From Silene noctiflora (taxonomy: Eukaryota; Streptophyta; Magnoliopsida; Caryophyllales; Caryophyllaceae): a stretch of 28,428 nt of DNA. The stretch is taken from positions 74,670 through 103,097 of the forward strand of contig VHZZ01000081.1 of NCBI GenBank assembly GCA_009801015.1, in the 5' to 3' direction. This document shows positions 1-10,892 of this stretch, in pieces (position 1 is the first letter of the stretch; every line of letters begins with the position of its first letter). The notes under the pieces are model-generated. The model worked only from the letters and a program-made list of their open reading frames with translations, was not told the origin of the DNA and made no database searches. The translations under genes were made by a program, and so were the position numbers.

Positions 1-2236
1 CGGATATCCGTATAATTAAATTCGTATAGCGTATCGGATACGTATAATAAAACCGTATCGTATAATTTTGCTCAGCCCTACTTAGGGCTGTATTTAAGAC
101 GCTAAAAAAGGAAACATATACTTAATATATGCATTTATTGCATCGGTGGATATGTAATTTGGTTCTTAATTCCAAAATTAATACCAAATTTGGAATGTAT
201 TTAAGTTAAATACAACCCTAATGGCTGTATTTATCATTACCCTAATATAAAAGGAGTAATATTAAGGAACTAACAATATATTTTTTTTCAAATATTTTTT
301 TTTATATTTTTTTTTGCAGTAGCAAATAAGGATTCGTCCAACTCTTGATTAATTTTCTAAAAAAGCAGATACTGTCAAAAATTTATATGGTTTCTCTTTT
401 AGTTCAATTAAGAAAAATTTAGCAAGCAATAGTATAATAGATTGACAATTTCATTTTTTTTTACACTAAGGCAATAATAATATTATTAAATAAAAAAAAA
501 GAAAATGGAGAATTGGAAAATAAGATATTGCTAAATCTGAAAAAATTTATGGTCCAGAAAATTAGTAACAACTTGGAGATTTTTTTAATTATGATAAAAT
601 ATATTCAAATCTCAAATTTAAAATTTCAAAAATTTGGCTCTCATTTTTATCGAAATAATTGTTACAAAATATTCTATTTCATATTCCACCATTACCACAT
701 GTCACCGCATTACTTGTAGTGTATAAGAGATTTCATATACTAAGTGTAACCGTAACTTTTCGGAATTATTGTCACTCGAACATCCACGTATAAACCCGCT
801 TTACAATAATCTAAAATTTTCCGTAAACGGCATGAAATGGAAAGGAATACATGGTCATTGTTTGCCTTGAAAACCAATGAGGGGTCAATTTTGTACAAAA
901 CGACATATACTCAACATTATTATGTTTTAATCAACTTTAAAAATATCTAAAACTCGTCATATATTCCGTAATAGAAATTGACTTGTTTATAATTACAATT
1001 ATTTGAAATATTGTAATAACTTGACTCACACCAACCATTTTATTATTACAATTAAAATGATTTTATTCGACCGACCGAATAACCAAAATGATTGTTATAG
1101 ACATATAATACATTTAAAGTGCAGTTAATCTGAACCTAAAATAATAATCGACTTGCCAAATTTTGAAAGATCCAAAAGATTATAATTCTAAACTTGTTTA
1201 ATTAGTTCGCCAAATCTAGTACATACTCGTAATATCTATTCCTTAGATGATTTTAATTGTCATAAATAAATTTGGACTATAATAAATTAATAATATAATA
1301 TACTTAAAAAAATTCAGAATATAGTTCAGAATTATGATCAAATCCCACCAAACCATGTCTTACGGTTTTGACTTGTACCAAAAAAATGTCTTACGGTTTT
1401 AGGAACAAAATCATTTACATAACAGACCGGCTCATTTTAGGTTAGCAAAAATTCTGGTCAGATCATATTGAGTTATTTTGGATTTTAAGTCAATTTAAAA
1501 TTTGTTGTGATCAACTTTTTATAGGGATAATGGTTTGTCAGCAACAATAATAAATATTCGGGTCGAGTCATATTGGTTCGGGTCAATCCGGGTTAAGATT
1601 CATGCTCGAGTCATCAAATCGTGTGTCAGATCGGGTATGTGTCAGATTATTCCGATCGAGTCATTCAAGTCGGGTCAATCTTGTAAGTCCACATATCGCG
1701 AGTCTTAACTAGACTTGCCAAAAATGACCAAACCTGTACCTGCCATGACACTTAGGCTTGATAAAATACCCGATGCCGATGACCGACCCATATATATATA
1801 TAACCCGACTGATACCCGAACTCAAAACCCGAGCTTAATCCGAATCCGAATTAATCTGACCCAATATAATCTTACCCGAATGTTTATTGTTGCACACAGA
1901 CTATTGTTCATAAATAACTTGATAATAGTTAACCCAAAAATAGTCTGAACTCGATGACCCGACCCAGTTGACCCGTTTGCCAGGTCTACCGACACCCAAA
2001 CCGAGGAATCGAGCATGTCCCATAATCCGAATAGCTGAATTGCCTCATTAATAGAACCCTAAGAGTCTGAGACCAATGTTTATTGTCCAAACCGATCACT
2101 ATCCGTAAAAAAACTCAATATCGGTTGACTCAAAAATAACCCAACCCGACACGCAAATTATCGTAATTGTTTTTTCATATACGGATTTTTCACATGCATC
2201 GCCTAATCGCTTTAATTATTAATGGCGATTATTCAG
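1..2236. other. Repeat-filled non-coding stretch, probably POP intron 1
   Basis: No convincing coding exon was found here on either strand. Positions 1-75 are a degenerate CGTAT/CGGAT-type low-complexity run. From about 200 to 1500 the DNA is AT-rich with no recognisable element, apart from a short direct repeat (ATGTCTTACGGTTTT) near 1354 and 1385. A GGGTC/GACCC-rich foldback occupies about 1541-2020. The sequence ends in a usable splice acceptor (AG at 2235-2236) that opens the first visible exon of the prolyl oligopeptidase gene. I looked for the expected N-terminal exon, which should end in the ADPYRW motif, and did not find it. The whole stretch is therefore most likely intron 1, with exon 1 upstream of the window. 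Confidence 0.6.
1541..2020. repeat. Degenerate GGGTC/GACCC foldback repeat
   Basis: The left part (about 1541-1680) is rich in GGGTC/TCGGGT on the + strand and the right part (about 1790-2020) is rich in the complement (GACCC/ACCCGA). The arms share a recognisable inverted match: GCAACAATAATAAATATTCG at 1541-1560 pairs with the reverse complement of the sequence ending in TTTATTGTTGC at 1893, with a few differences. A related GACCCG-rich stretch occurs near 23270-23460. This fits a foldback or MITE-like mobile element, now decayed. Its family is not identified, and the short ORFs it contains are artefacts of its composition. Confidence 0.55.
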
Positions 2237-5200
2237 GCTGGAAGACGCAGATTCAGAAGAAACTCAAGAATTTGTGAATGAACAAGTGAAACTAACTGAA
2301 ACTGTACTCCAAGAATGTGAATTGAGAGACAAATTAAAGAATAAAATCGGTCAACTTTTCGATTATCCTCGCTATCATGCGCCTTTTAAGCGTTCTAACA
2401 AGTATTTTTACTTTCATAATTCCGGTCTTCAACAGCAGGATGTGCTATATGTTCAGGTTAACTATCCAACTAACTTTTCTTTTGTCGCTTTTCGCCCTCT
2501 CTGCCTCGATCATTTATTTACGTTTTTCTTATTTAGACGTCACAACCATTTCTTTACGTTTTTATTATAAGCGTGTAAAAGTTATTTTTGTCTGCACCTA
2601 AATTTCCACTTCTTGTACTTTCCGTCCCAATCATTTGTGTTAGAGTATAAAGCCGATCTTGGGACTCCAACCATCAGCTTAAGCTTTTGGTTGAGATGGT
2701 TTCTTGACATGGTATCAGAGGTAGTGTGACCTTAAGGTCACTGATTCGAATCTCACTCCTCTCAACCTTCTCCTCTCACGGGCAAATAAAAAACGGTTTG
2801 CTGAACAAATGCAAGTAGCTACCATATATGGAATATAATTTTCATCAGTAGTTTTTAGCTTGATTTAACCAAAGAATCGAAGATGAAGAATAACTGAAAT
2901 TGTGATTTTTTTTGGTGTAATTGCATTTAAGATTTTTGAAATAGAAGATTAGAGTGTTTTGTTGTACAGTAAAGTCTGGTGACAAAAATTGTATGTGAAA
3001 TTGCTTAGTGTTGATATGTTGGTAGCTGCATTCGACCGACTGACTTATCATGCTGCAGGCAGGGAGCCTCTATGGAACTAGGATGATGTTTGTTTTTGTA
3101 TGAACTGATCATTATAATATAGTCCATTGCGCTGTCAATGAAGTCTTGATAACTGCATTCCGCGGTATGGAAAAAAAGGTTAGGTTGTTTGATAGTATCC
3201 CATGCATTGATGATCAAATTTGTGTCAATTCTTAGACTTTTGGTAAGAGCATTTTGCTATAATGAAAGTGAATTTTTTTTTTTTGAGTACTTCGTTACAG
3301 ATAGGTAAGGCTGAGGTTGCGAACATCCAATGTCCCCTAACCCCCTATTTGGTATCTTGTACTTCATGATATCCGGAGTTTATGTTAATTTAATTAAAGC
3401 CTGGTGGTGACTAGGAAGAACGTTTGTTTTAGGAACCTACATACTTCCTTACATAAGAATCGACTTCTCTGTATGGCTGTACGATGTGTAAGGCCTTGCC
3501 GTAGGATAATACACATTTACAAATNTCTTTTGTCATAAATCAAGTTGTCCGTTGACGAGTCTATAGTTTCTGTCACTTCTGTTTGATTTGCTAGTTACTA
3601 TTCTAACTGGTTTTGATGCATAGACCGTGTGCACAGTGTTTCAGAGTGCAGTATATACATCCAGGTGGCCTTATGTACCCTTTACCTTTTACGCAGGATA
3701 AATTGGATGGGAAGCCAAAGGTCTTACTGGATCCTAACCAACTTAGTGATGACGGAACAGTGGCCCTGAACACCTATTCTGTGAGTGAGGATGCCAATTA
3801 TTTCGCTTATGGTTTGAGTTCAAGTGGGAGTGACTGGGCAACAATTAAAGTAATGAAAACTGAAGACCGAACTATTGAACCTGACACTTTATCCTGGGTG
3901 AGTGTAGTATTTTAAATAGTTAGTAAGAATATGACTGCGAAGAAGCTCATCGCACTCAGGCATGGTGACTGGCGAGCCTTGTGTTATTGGCTTATTGCAG
4001 GTGAAGTTCAGTACCATTACATGGACGCATGACAATAAAGGATTTTTTTATGGCCGCTATCCACCACCCGAGTGAGTGACCATCGTTTTACATTTAATCT
4101 AACTTTGTTGGTTAAATCTACCACACTATTAAAATTCCTTCATCTTTGTGCTGAGTAGATTAGTTTATTGTTTACTTTGTCTGTAACATTGCTGAGATTG
4201 GAGAAAATTTGTTATTAGCATCGATGGCAGTAGTAAATGCAATAGAACAAAGAATAGCTGATTATACAGCCGAATCTGTAAAAAGGACATAAATATGTTA
4301 TTATGTTTAATAGTTCCCTAGTTTGTAGTCACTCTATGGAATCATTGTGCTTTACGCGTCTCTGATGGATGTTTCGTGCAGTGACGAACAAACAAGGGAT
4401 GCTGGAACCGAATCAGATGCAAACCTCAACCAACAGTTGTATTACCATTTTGTTGGTACTGACCAGTCCGAAGATATTTTGTGCTGGAAAGACCCTGACA
4501 ACCCAGAATATTCCTTTGAGGCTGCTGTAACTAACGACGGGAAGGTTGTTGCTGCTCTTATGCGAACCTCATACCTTAGTTTTGTAAAATGCTTCTTTGG
4601 TGAGCCTAGGCACCAGTTTTTTGGTGAAGTACTAGCCAGAGTTTCAGGGCACCTTAACTGCACCTTGTGCATAAGATGCAGCTAGGGAGGTCCATTACTA
4701 TGCAACAGTTTCTCTGAATATCTTCCTTCTAGTTCTTTCGTCCCGCCCTTTCCTTTGCCTCATTATCTCCAACTTACTTGAAATCCAAAAAAGGTATTAA
4801 TGCACAATATTAGTTTCCTAAATACAAATTAGTCTGCAAAACTGGTGCGCCTTTTGTGCATGAGGTGCAAGCCTTTGCCTCACGCCTTGCAAAATTTTCA
4901 CTGTGGGCTTCGGTGCGTTGGTTATACCTCGTGCCTATTGAGATTAAGCTTTATAATTTAGGTACAAGCATACATTTATACATGCGTACATCTTGAAGGT
5001 TTTTTCAATGATGTTTTTACTGAATTGCTCTCCATTGACATTTTCGGGTATCTTGTTTGGCTTGTACGGATATTTTATGTGTTATCTGAGCATGGTAAAA
5101 TTATATTGCTGCTGATCATACTGACTTTTGAGTGCCTTTCTAAGCTTTGGGAAGATATTCATGTTCTATTGTTCTGTTTGTTTGTCTTTCAGTATGTGCT

Positions 5201-7526
5201 TCTCTATACTACAGAAAACTGTGAAGTGGTGAACAACGTATACTATTTAAAGTTGAGCACTCTGTCTAATGGCCTTGAAGGTTTCCGGGGGGGAGAAGAT
5301 GCTCTTCCTTTCACAAAGCTTGTTGATAATTTTGATGCCTCTTATGCTGTAGTTGCGAACGATGATACTGTATTCACTTTTTTAACTAATAAGGATGCTC
5401 CAAAATACAAGTTAGTCCGTGTGGACTTGAATACTCCAAGCATATGGACTGATGTGATACCTCAATCTGAGAAGGATGTTCTTGAATCTGCCATTGCTGT
5501 CAACAGAAACCAACTGCTTGTCTGTTACTTGAGCGACGTGAAACATGTTCTGCAGGTGAGAGATCTTGAGACTGGTTCTCTGATGCATAACTTACCCTTA
5601 GACATTGGAGCAGTTGATGACATCTCTGCAGAACGGAAAGACAGTGTCGTTTTTTTTAGGTTTACAGGCTTCCTGTCCCCTGGCTTGATCTTTAAATGTG
5701 ATTTAGAAGCTGATGTTCCTGAGATGAAGATATTCAGAGAAACAGTTGTTCATAAGTTTGACCGTTCCGAGTTTCAGGTTGATCAGGTATTTATACTCTA
5801 TATGAACTTAAAAAGGCACATGCATGCGAGGTCTTAATAAAAATCTGCACCAAAAACAAATGTATAGAGTCTGTATGAATGGGAGGGCATATAACTTAAA
5901 CGACCATGTTTCTTGTAGGTATTTGTGCCAAGCAAAGACGGTACTAAGATACCAATGTTCATAGTGGCAAGAAAGGGGATTTCTTTAGACGGATCACACC
6001 CATGCCTATTATATGGTTATGGCGGGTTTAACATAAGCATTACACCATCTTTTGACGTCAGTCATATAGTTCTTCTGGAGCACCTTGGTGCTATATTCTG
6101 CAGTGCTAATATCCGGGGTGGTGGTGAATATGGAGAAGAGTGGCATAAGGCAGGATCACTAGCTAAAAAGCAAAACTGTTTCGATGACTTCATTTCTGCA
6201 GCTGAGTTTCTTGTTTCTAAAGGGTATACCCAGCCTAAGAAGTTGTGTATTGAAGGTGAAAGTAACGGTGGTCTTCTTGTTGGCGCTTGTATCAATCAGG
6301 TATCTGGTAGCTTCTTGTCTTCTACTTCTGTTTGGTTCCTCATGCATAGTTTTTACAGTTTTACAAATTTGACTTCACTGTACTTTTTGTTCAGAGACCA
6401 GATCTTTTTGGCTGCGCGCTAGCGCATGCTGGTGTTATGGACATGCTTCGGTTCCATAAATTTACTATTGGTGAGGAACTATCTTTAGATGATTTCATTG
6501 CTTTCGTGCCTTCGATAATTCAACTCAACCATTTGTTTTATAGGTCATGCTTGGACCTCCGACTATGGTTGCTCAGACAACGAGGAGGATTTCCACTGGC
6601 TAATAAAGTGAGTATTCACTATTGCTTATCTTGTTTTTAACTAGTTGTTGAGTTTATCGTACACCAGTGATCCAACATGTTTGTCTAAATGTATAAGGCG
6701 CGGATGAAATCCATCGTCCTCTGCACTGAGCATTCAGCTCAACCAAAGTATATTAGTCCTCTTTTGGTCACTCCCAAGTTGTATGATTCTCTATAGGTTC
6801 CGACAGATAGATCTTTCTTCTTTGCAGGTACTCACCGCTGCATAACGTGAGGAGGCCATGGGAACAGTCACCAGATCATTCATCTCAATATCCTGCTACC
6901 ATGGTCTTCACAGCTGACCACGATGATCGCGTGTTGCCTTTGCATACACTGAAGTTGCTGGCCGTAAGTTCTGTCCCATGTACTATAAGCATGGCCTAAT
7001 GAAAGAGTAGCGTGTTCAACACTCTCCCTATCCCATTTATATTGTTCTTTTTGTGGATGACACTTTTTGTTAAGAAAATCTATGTTACTCGTACTCGGTT
7101 GCAAGTGTTCTTCACGAGTATGTGTCAGAGTGTTGACCAGACATTTGAGTTTCTCTTCCTAAAATGAAGAGTCCAAGTATCGTGTCGGGAGGAAGTGTTG
7201 AAGTCCCATACAGGGAAAAAGTTACAGAAGTTTGTATTCTCTGAAAGTTTTCATTTTACCCAAATGCAGACTATGCAGTACGTCCTGTGCACAAGTTTGG
7301 AGAACAGCCCTCAGACAAATCCAATCGTTGGTCGGATAGAGTGCAAAGCTGGACATGGAGCAGGACTTCCGACACAAAAGAAGGTTGGTACTACAGTACT
7401 ACAACTCTAGTTACCTTCACTACATCTTGCTCATATATCCTGACGTACTTTATTCGACAGATTGATGAAGCTGCAGATACCTATAGCTTTATGGCCAAAG
7501 CCTTGAATGCCTCTTGGATTGATTAA
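2237..7526 (+). CDS. POP: Prolyl oligopeptidase (POP), 5' exon outside window
   Basis: Serine peptidase of family S9A, which cleaves short peptides after proline; plant members are cytosolic, and in Caryophyllaceae relatives process or cyclise orbitide precursors. Exons seen: 2237-2456, 3697-3897, 4001-4071, 4382-4544, 5193-5786, 5919-6299, 6395-6470, 6544-6607, 6828-6963, 7270-7383, 7461-7526 (stop TAA). Joined, they give 694 codons with no frameshift; about 37-40 N-terminal residues, ending at the Trp whose codon is split at 2237, are missing, so the full length would be near the usual 730. The beta-propeller spans roughly visible residues 35-390, followed by the alpha/beta hydrolase domain. 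Catalytic residues are Ser at 6261-6263, Asp at 6922-6924 (DHDDRV) and His at 7354-7356 (AGHGAG); the [16 protein letters not shown] block is intact. Oddity: the elbow reads GESNGG, not the usual GGSNGG. Local residues (ECEL, FDASY, NGLE) recall the Saponaria POP/PCY1 group, but the His loop is of the ordinary hydrolase type. The family is certain; the substrate is not known. Confidence 0.95.
2638..2765 (+). mobile_element. Copia LTR end with PBS, or tRNA-type SINE relic (POP intron 2)
   Basis: The segment begins TGTTAGAG (2638), continues to TTGACA (2704-2709) and is followed at once by TGGTATCAGAG (2710-2720), the usual primer-binding site complementary to initiator tRNA-Met in plant Ty1/copia elements. 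About 20 bases downstream lies GATTCGAATC, which resembles a tRNA B box, so a tRNA-derived SINE head is an alternative. No gag/pol coding follows. It sits in the 1.24-kb intron 2 of the POP gene and looks like a short non-autonomous or truncated relic. Confidence 0.5.
3305..3350 (+). mobile_element. SINE-like fragment in POP intron 2
   Basis: GTAAGGCTGAGGTTGCGAAC followed by a C-rich CATCC...CCCCTAACCCCC stretch resembles the GTAAGGCTGCGTACA block found towards the 3' part of plant tRNA-derived SINEs of the TS/SolS type (recalled from memory). A closer copy lies at 16461-16500. Only this fragment is visible and no target-site duplication was identified. Confidence 0.4.
4545..5192. other. POP intron 5 with degenerate GCGCC/GTGCA repeat
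   Basis: A 648-nt intron between Lys (AAG|gt at 4544/4545) and Tyr (ag|TAT at 5193). From about 4600 to 4950 it holds clustered short GCGCC/TTGTGCA/GCAAG words, for example around 4844-4890, like a widespread degenerate plant repeat. No coding potential is seen; the long open frames crossing this intron end in or read through it by chance. Confidence 0.45.
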
Positions 7527-8179
7527 CCAAACCAAGTGTAGTGATTTGGATGATTTGATGATATTGTATAGTATGAGACGGTCTCAAAATGTAAGACCAG
7601 CTCCATTCCGTATGTATTTCTCCTCTAAAAGCGCGCTTAAAGCTAAGATTTTGTCATGAGAGGTGTACTTAAAAGCAGTCTGATTTCAATGTTTAATTGT
7701 TTCCTTCACACAAAATTGTCCTGGTGGTCATGATCAGTGTCATCACTCATCGGCTCATCAGCTCATGTCATAAGGTGTTCGCTCCAGTCCGGCAACTAGC
7801 ACAACCTTGCTGTTTAGTGGCAACATTGAATTTAAAATCCTGAACAAACTGACCAAACAATTATTTTAACTTATTTCTACTAGTATATACGGCTGATTCT
7901 TAAACTGTCCAAAATATCCGAAAATAGGGTGAACAATCTGGAGTAATCGACTGCACAAATTCAGCAAAAAAAAAAAAAAAAACTATGTATAAATGTTATT
8001 GTAACTCCTCCCATTCACCGGAGTCGTACCATTAATTGAATATATATGAGTATATTATTCAAAGGATATGAATCCGGTTAATGGGAGGGAGTACAAGCTT
8101 AGTGAGAGCGGTATGTTTTCCATGGTGGCAGCAACCATTGAGTGTGCAAGTTACAGACTCATTAGCTTGCTTGCTTACA
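7527..8179. other. Convergent 3' intergenic region
   Basis: This interval separates the POP stop (7526, + strand) from the stop of the SKU5-like gene (8180, - strand), so it should hold both 3' UTRs and both poly(A) sites. No clear AATAAA was found near the POP stop. It contains an AGACGGTCTCA motif (7574-7584) of the dispersed MITE family noted elsewhere, a run of 17 A at 7966-7982, and a Stowaway-like MITE at 8002-8093. Confidence 0.6.
8002..8093. mobile_element. Stowaway-like MITE
   Basis: The left end, TAACTCCTCCCATTCACCGG (8002-8021), and the right end, CCGGTTAATGGGAGGGAGTA (8074-8093), are inverted repeats matching at 17 of 20 positions. Both start at TA, the target duplicated by Tc1/mariner-type Stowaway elements, and the ends resemble the classical CTCCCTCC terminus. 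The total is about 92 bp with an AT-rich centre, and there is no coding capacity. Confidence 0.8.
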
Positions 8180-10631
8180 CTAGGGGCCTTCTGCAGTTGT
8201 GTTTAACGCGGCTGCTCTTCCGCAAGTAAGAGCATTTAATGGCAGACGGTACTCATCCCTGAGCGATGTTGAATTGGTATATACTCGGAGGTAAAACTGC
8301 TGTCCAAGGTATTGACGTGCCCATATCTCTGACCTCAAGTTCCACATCCCTACATTGTCCAGTGCCACCCAAATTGCAGTCCACGACTCCGGATACACCT
8401 GCATTGGTTTTAATTATGCAGAATATTATCAGCTGGTTCCATGATGTTACGTTATGAACTTGTTATGTTTATATTCCTGCTTAAACTACCTGAGTGGTGC
8501 ATCGGAAAACTGCGTCAACGAGATTGTATTGCTTTCTGCTATCTGGTGACCACGCCCCTCTATCCATCCTGTATTCAATTCAAGAAACACAGTCAGTCAC
8601 GAGGTATGTTTGGGATTAGGCCTTTTTCATTTAGGTGTTTACGGAGACTGACACTTTCCGAGTTGTAACAGGCCTTGGTTTTTAAGGTTTCTTGTTCAAA
8701 CTAGTCATATCAACTTATCCTGGATATAGGATGGATGGATCAAGTCGAGTCAGCTTTATCAGATAAGTTACCCGACATCTATTTTTCCTAGACTCATTAC
8801 AAGGATCTGACTTACCCGACAATAAAGAAGTTGTAGCCATCCAAATGCCAAGTCTGGATTTCCTTCTCCGGGTTCTCAAAAACAATCTCAACAAATGCTC
8901 TATAGTCAGCACCCATCACAGAAGTGTTCAGGTGGATGTCGGTTCCATCAGGAGCATCTGGGATGCTTCCGACTGTAAACACTCCCGGGATCTTATAATA
9001 ATCAGCAAGCTTCAGGGGAGTATCAGGTGGCGTGAATGACAGGCTATTCACTGCATATCTCTGCTTACAATCCACTTTACCACCAGAATTCTCAACCCTA
9101 ATAGTCCTGCTAATGTTGATCATTCCGTAATGGTACGTCCCCTGTGGGTTGGGTCTCGGTCCACTGGCTGTTAGATTGGTCCTGATAGACCTAGCCTGTT
9201 CCAGGGACCAGTTGATGTCTGGTGTGGGTTCACCTTCACTAGGGTTGAAGCTTAGCTCCGAGCCTGTGGCGTTTATGTAGTCCAGGGAAGCTAGAGTCGT
9301 TAACGCTGGAATAGTGAACAGGGTGGTGACCACAATGTAGTATTCCATGGCTGGTTGGTCAGCAGTCATGAGCACAGAGTAGGACTGGCCCACATGGACA
9401 TCGAGTGAGGAGATTATGGTTTGGATCGTGTGGGTACCCTCGACTTCAACTAGGGTCATATTGTGACCTTGAATCCGGAAATTTAGGGAGTTCTGCAGCC
9501 CGACATTGGAGATCCTAAGCCTGTATGTTTTTCCTGGCAAATGTTCATTTACGACGTGAATCATACGTCTGGAAAATCTTATCCTAATGAACAAACAAAT
9601 TTAAGCAACATATGACGCGTACCTTGCTCGACATTGAAAGTGGTACCACGTGCGCAGCCGTTGATTAGGACACTAACCGGGGAAGGAAACTTGTCTCCAT
9701 TGTCAAGCAGGCTCTGCAAATACTGAAAAACACCGAAAAAGTACAAAATTACTTACTGTCTTAAAAACTACTATGAGATTGTCTTACATGTGAGACGGAA
9801 ACATTAACCTTACAACTAAACTAAAAATATATAAAGACCTTCTCATTCAGGACCATTATCGACTATCTCTTGAGAGACGGTATTACAATAGGTTTGCGTA
9901 AAGGCATACCGTGTGATTAGAGAAGTACCAATCACCAATGAGAACAGTGAAGTCACCAGCTGGTTCAGGAAAAGGAACGGGAATCAAGGGACGGCTGAGG
10001 ATTCGGATGCCTCCAAAACCACCCGCGGCCTTTTGAAATCCGAGAGACGGGAAGTAGTAAAAGCTACCAATCTGATCTTTGGCTTGAAGCGTGTAAGTAA
10101 AGTTACCCCCTGGAGGAATCGGGCAACTCGTACCATACACACCGTCTTCATACGAGTTCTTCCTGTTTTGTATCCCACTCCTGATAATATGGACACAAAT
10201 TCTTGTATAAGACGGTGTAGTTATCAATCATGAAGCTCGATTTATACAACAATATTCGCAAACTAAATATTGGAATCGTGTACCATGATAAAAGAAATGG
10301 AACGTCTAGATTGTTATGAACGTTAATGATGAGATTGTCATTAGTCACGGCTAAGATATCCGGTCCCGGAAATTGTCCGTTAATGAGTATACCCTGTCAA
10401 AATCATAACTAAACCAAGTCAAATTAACAAAATACTCGTATATATTAGAGAAATGGGAAGAAAATTTATGTGTACAATGATTAATAGACGGACCTGTTGA
10501 GGGGCGCCAAGCGGACTGATAGCGCCATAAGTAACATTCCAGTCGAAAAAACGGTATGGATCATCTGCTACTGCAATGCAAAATGAAGCACAGACTATCA
10601 GCAACACTTGCATAACTCCGCCTTTCTCCAT
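8180..10631 (-). CDS. SKU5-similar / L-ascorbate oxidase homologue, secreted, copper-free
   Basis: Multicopper-oxidase-fold protein of the SKS (pollen-specific ascorbate oxidase homologue) group; members are secreted to cell wall or apoplast and act in wall and tip growth, with no proven oxidase activity. Exons (descending): 10631-10494, 10393-10284, 10180-9910, 9722-9623, 9533-8816, 8568-8490, 8398-8180 (stop TAG). Total 544 aa, the normal family length. Residues 1-23 form a signal peptide (hydrophobic core VLLIVCASFCIAVA); the mature protein would start at DDPYRFFDWNVTYG. Three cupredoxin domains follow, with family blocks at NSYEDGVYG, GSFYYFPSLG, VEVEGTHT, LDVHVGQS, GKQRYAVN-like CKQRYAVN, WHLDGYNFF and GMWNLRSEIW. 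The His clusters that bind copper in true oxidases are replaced (LLSWSGIQ, SFYYFP, HLDGYNF, no HCH), so copper catalysis is unlikely. The tail lacks a hydrophobic GPI signal, unlike SKU5. Met7 is an alternative start. A tandem HSP90 gene lies 734 bp upstream on the same strand. Confidence 0.95.
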
Positions 10632-10691
10632 GATAACTTTGACACTAAAATGTTAAAAAGAATTTCATTTCATTTCAATAATAATTTTATT

Positions 10692-10701
10692 TATTTATAT
10701 A
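10692..10701 (-). promoter_or_regulatory. Possible TATA box of the SKU5-like gene
   Basis: On the minus strand this reads TATATAAATA, 61-70 nt before the start codon at 10631. The surroundings are very AT-rich, so a chance match is possible; the placement is reasonable for a short 5' UTR. Confidence 0.3.
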
Positions 10702-10892
10702 ATACATGAAATTTAATTATATTATATCTGTTAAGAGTTTAATATAAATAAGGACTTCCAACTTATCATATAAACTCATATTGTTTAGTTTCCTAATGCA
10801 TGTAAAGTTCGTATTCTTCTGAAATTCTGTTAGAATCTGAGAAAGATATTGTATCATCAACAATTCAACAGTCACTGTTATCGGTTCAAAAC

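Noticed and set aside
1715-2016. Overlapping ORFs on both strands
   Set aside because: They are produced by GACCC/GGGTC repeat composition; the peptides (ILTLY/RIRI runs) have no protein-like features.
2710-2765. Possible tRNA gene
   Set aside because: TGGTATCAGAG plus a B-box-like GATTCGAATC do not fold into a cloverleaf with an acceptor stem that I can find; a retroelement PBS or SINE head explains them better.
6421-6640. Frameshift or pseudogene in the POP gene around FTIG
   Set aside because: The apparent break is an intron: ATTG|gtgagg at 6470/6471 joins ttatag|GTCAT at 6544, restoring the frame.
2237-7526. Calling the gene peptide cyclase PCY1 itself
   Set aside because: The His loop and several other blocks follow ordinary POP rather than PCY1 as I remember it, so only membership of the wider POP group is supported.
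9913-10233. 106-codon plus-strand ORF
   Set aside because: It is the antisense shadow of exon 3 of the SKU5-like gene.
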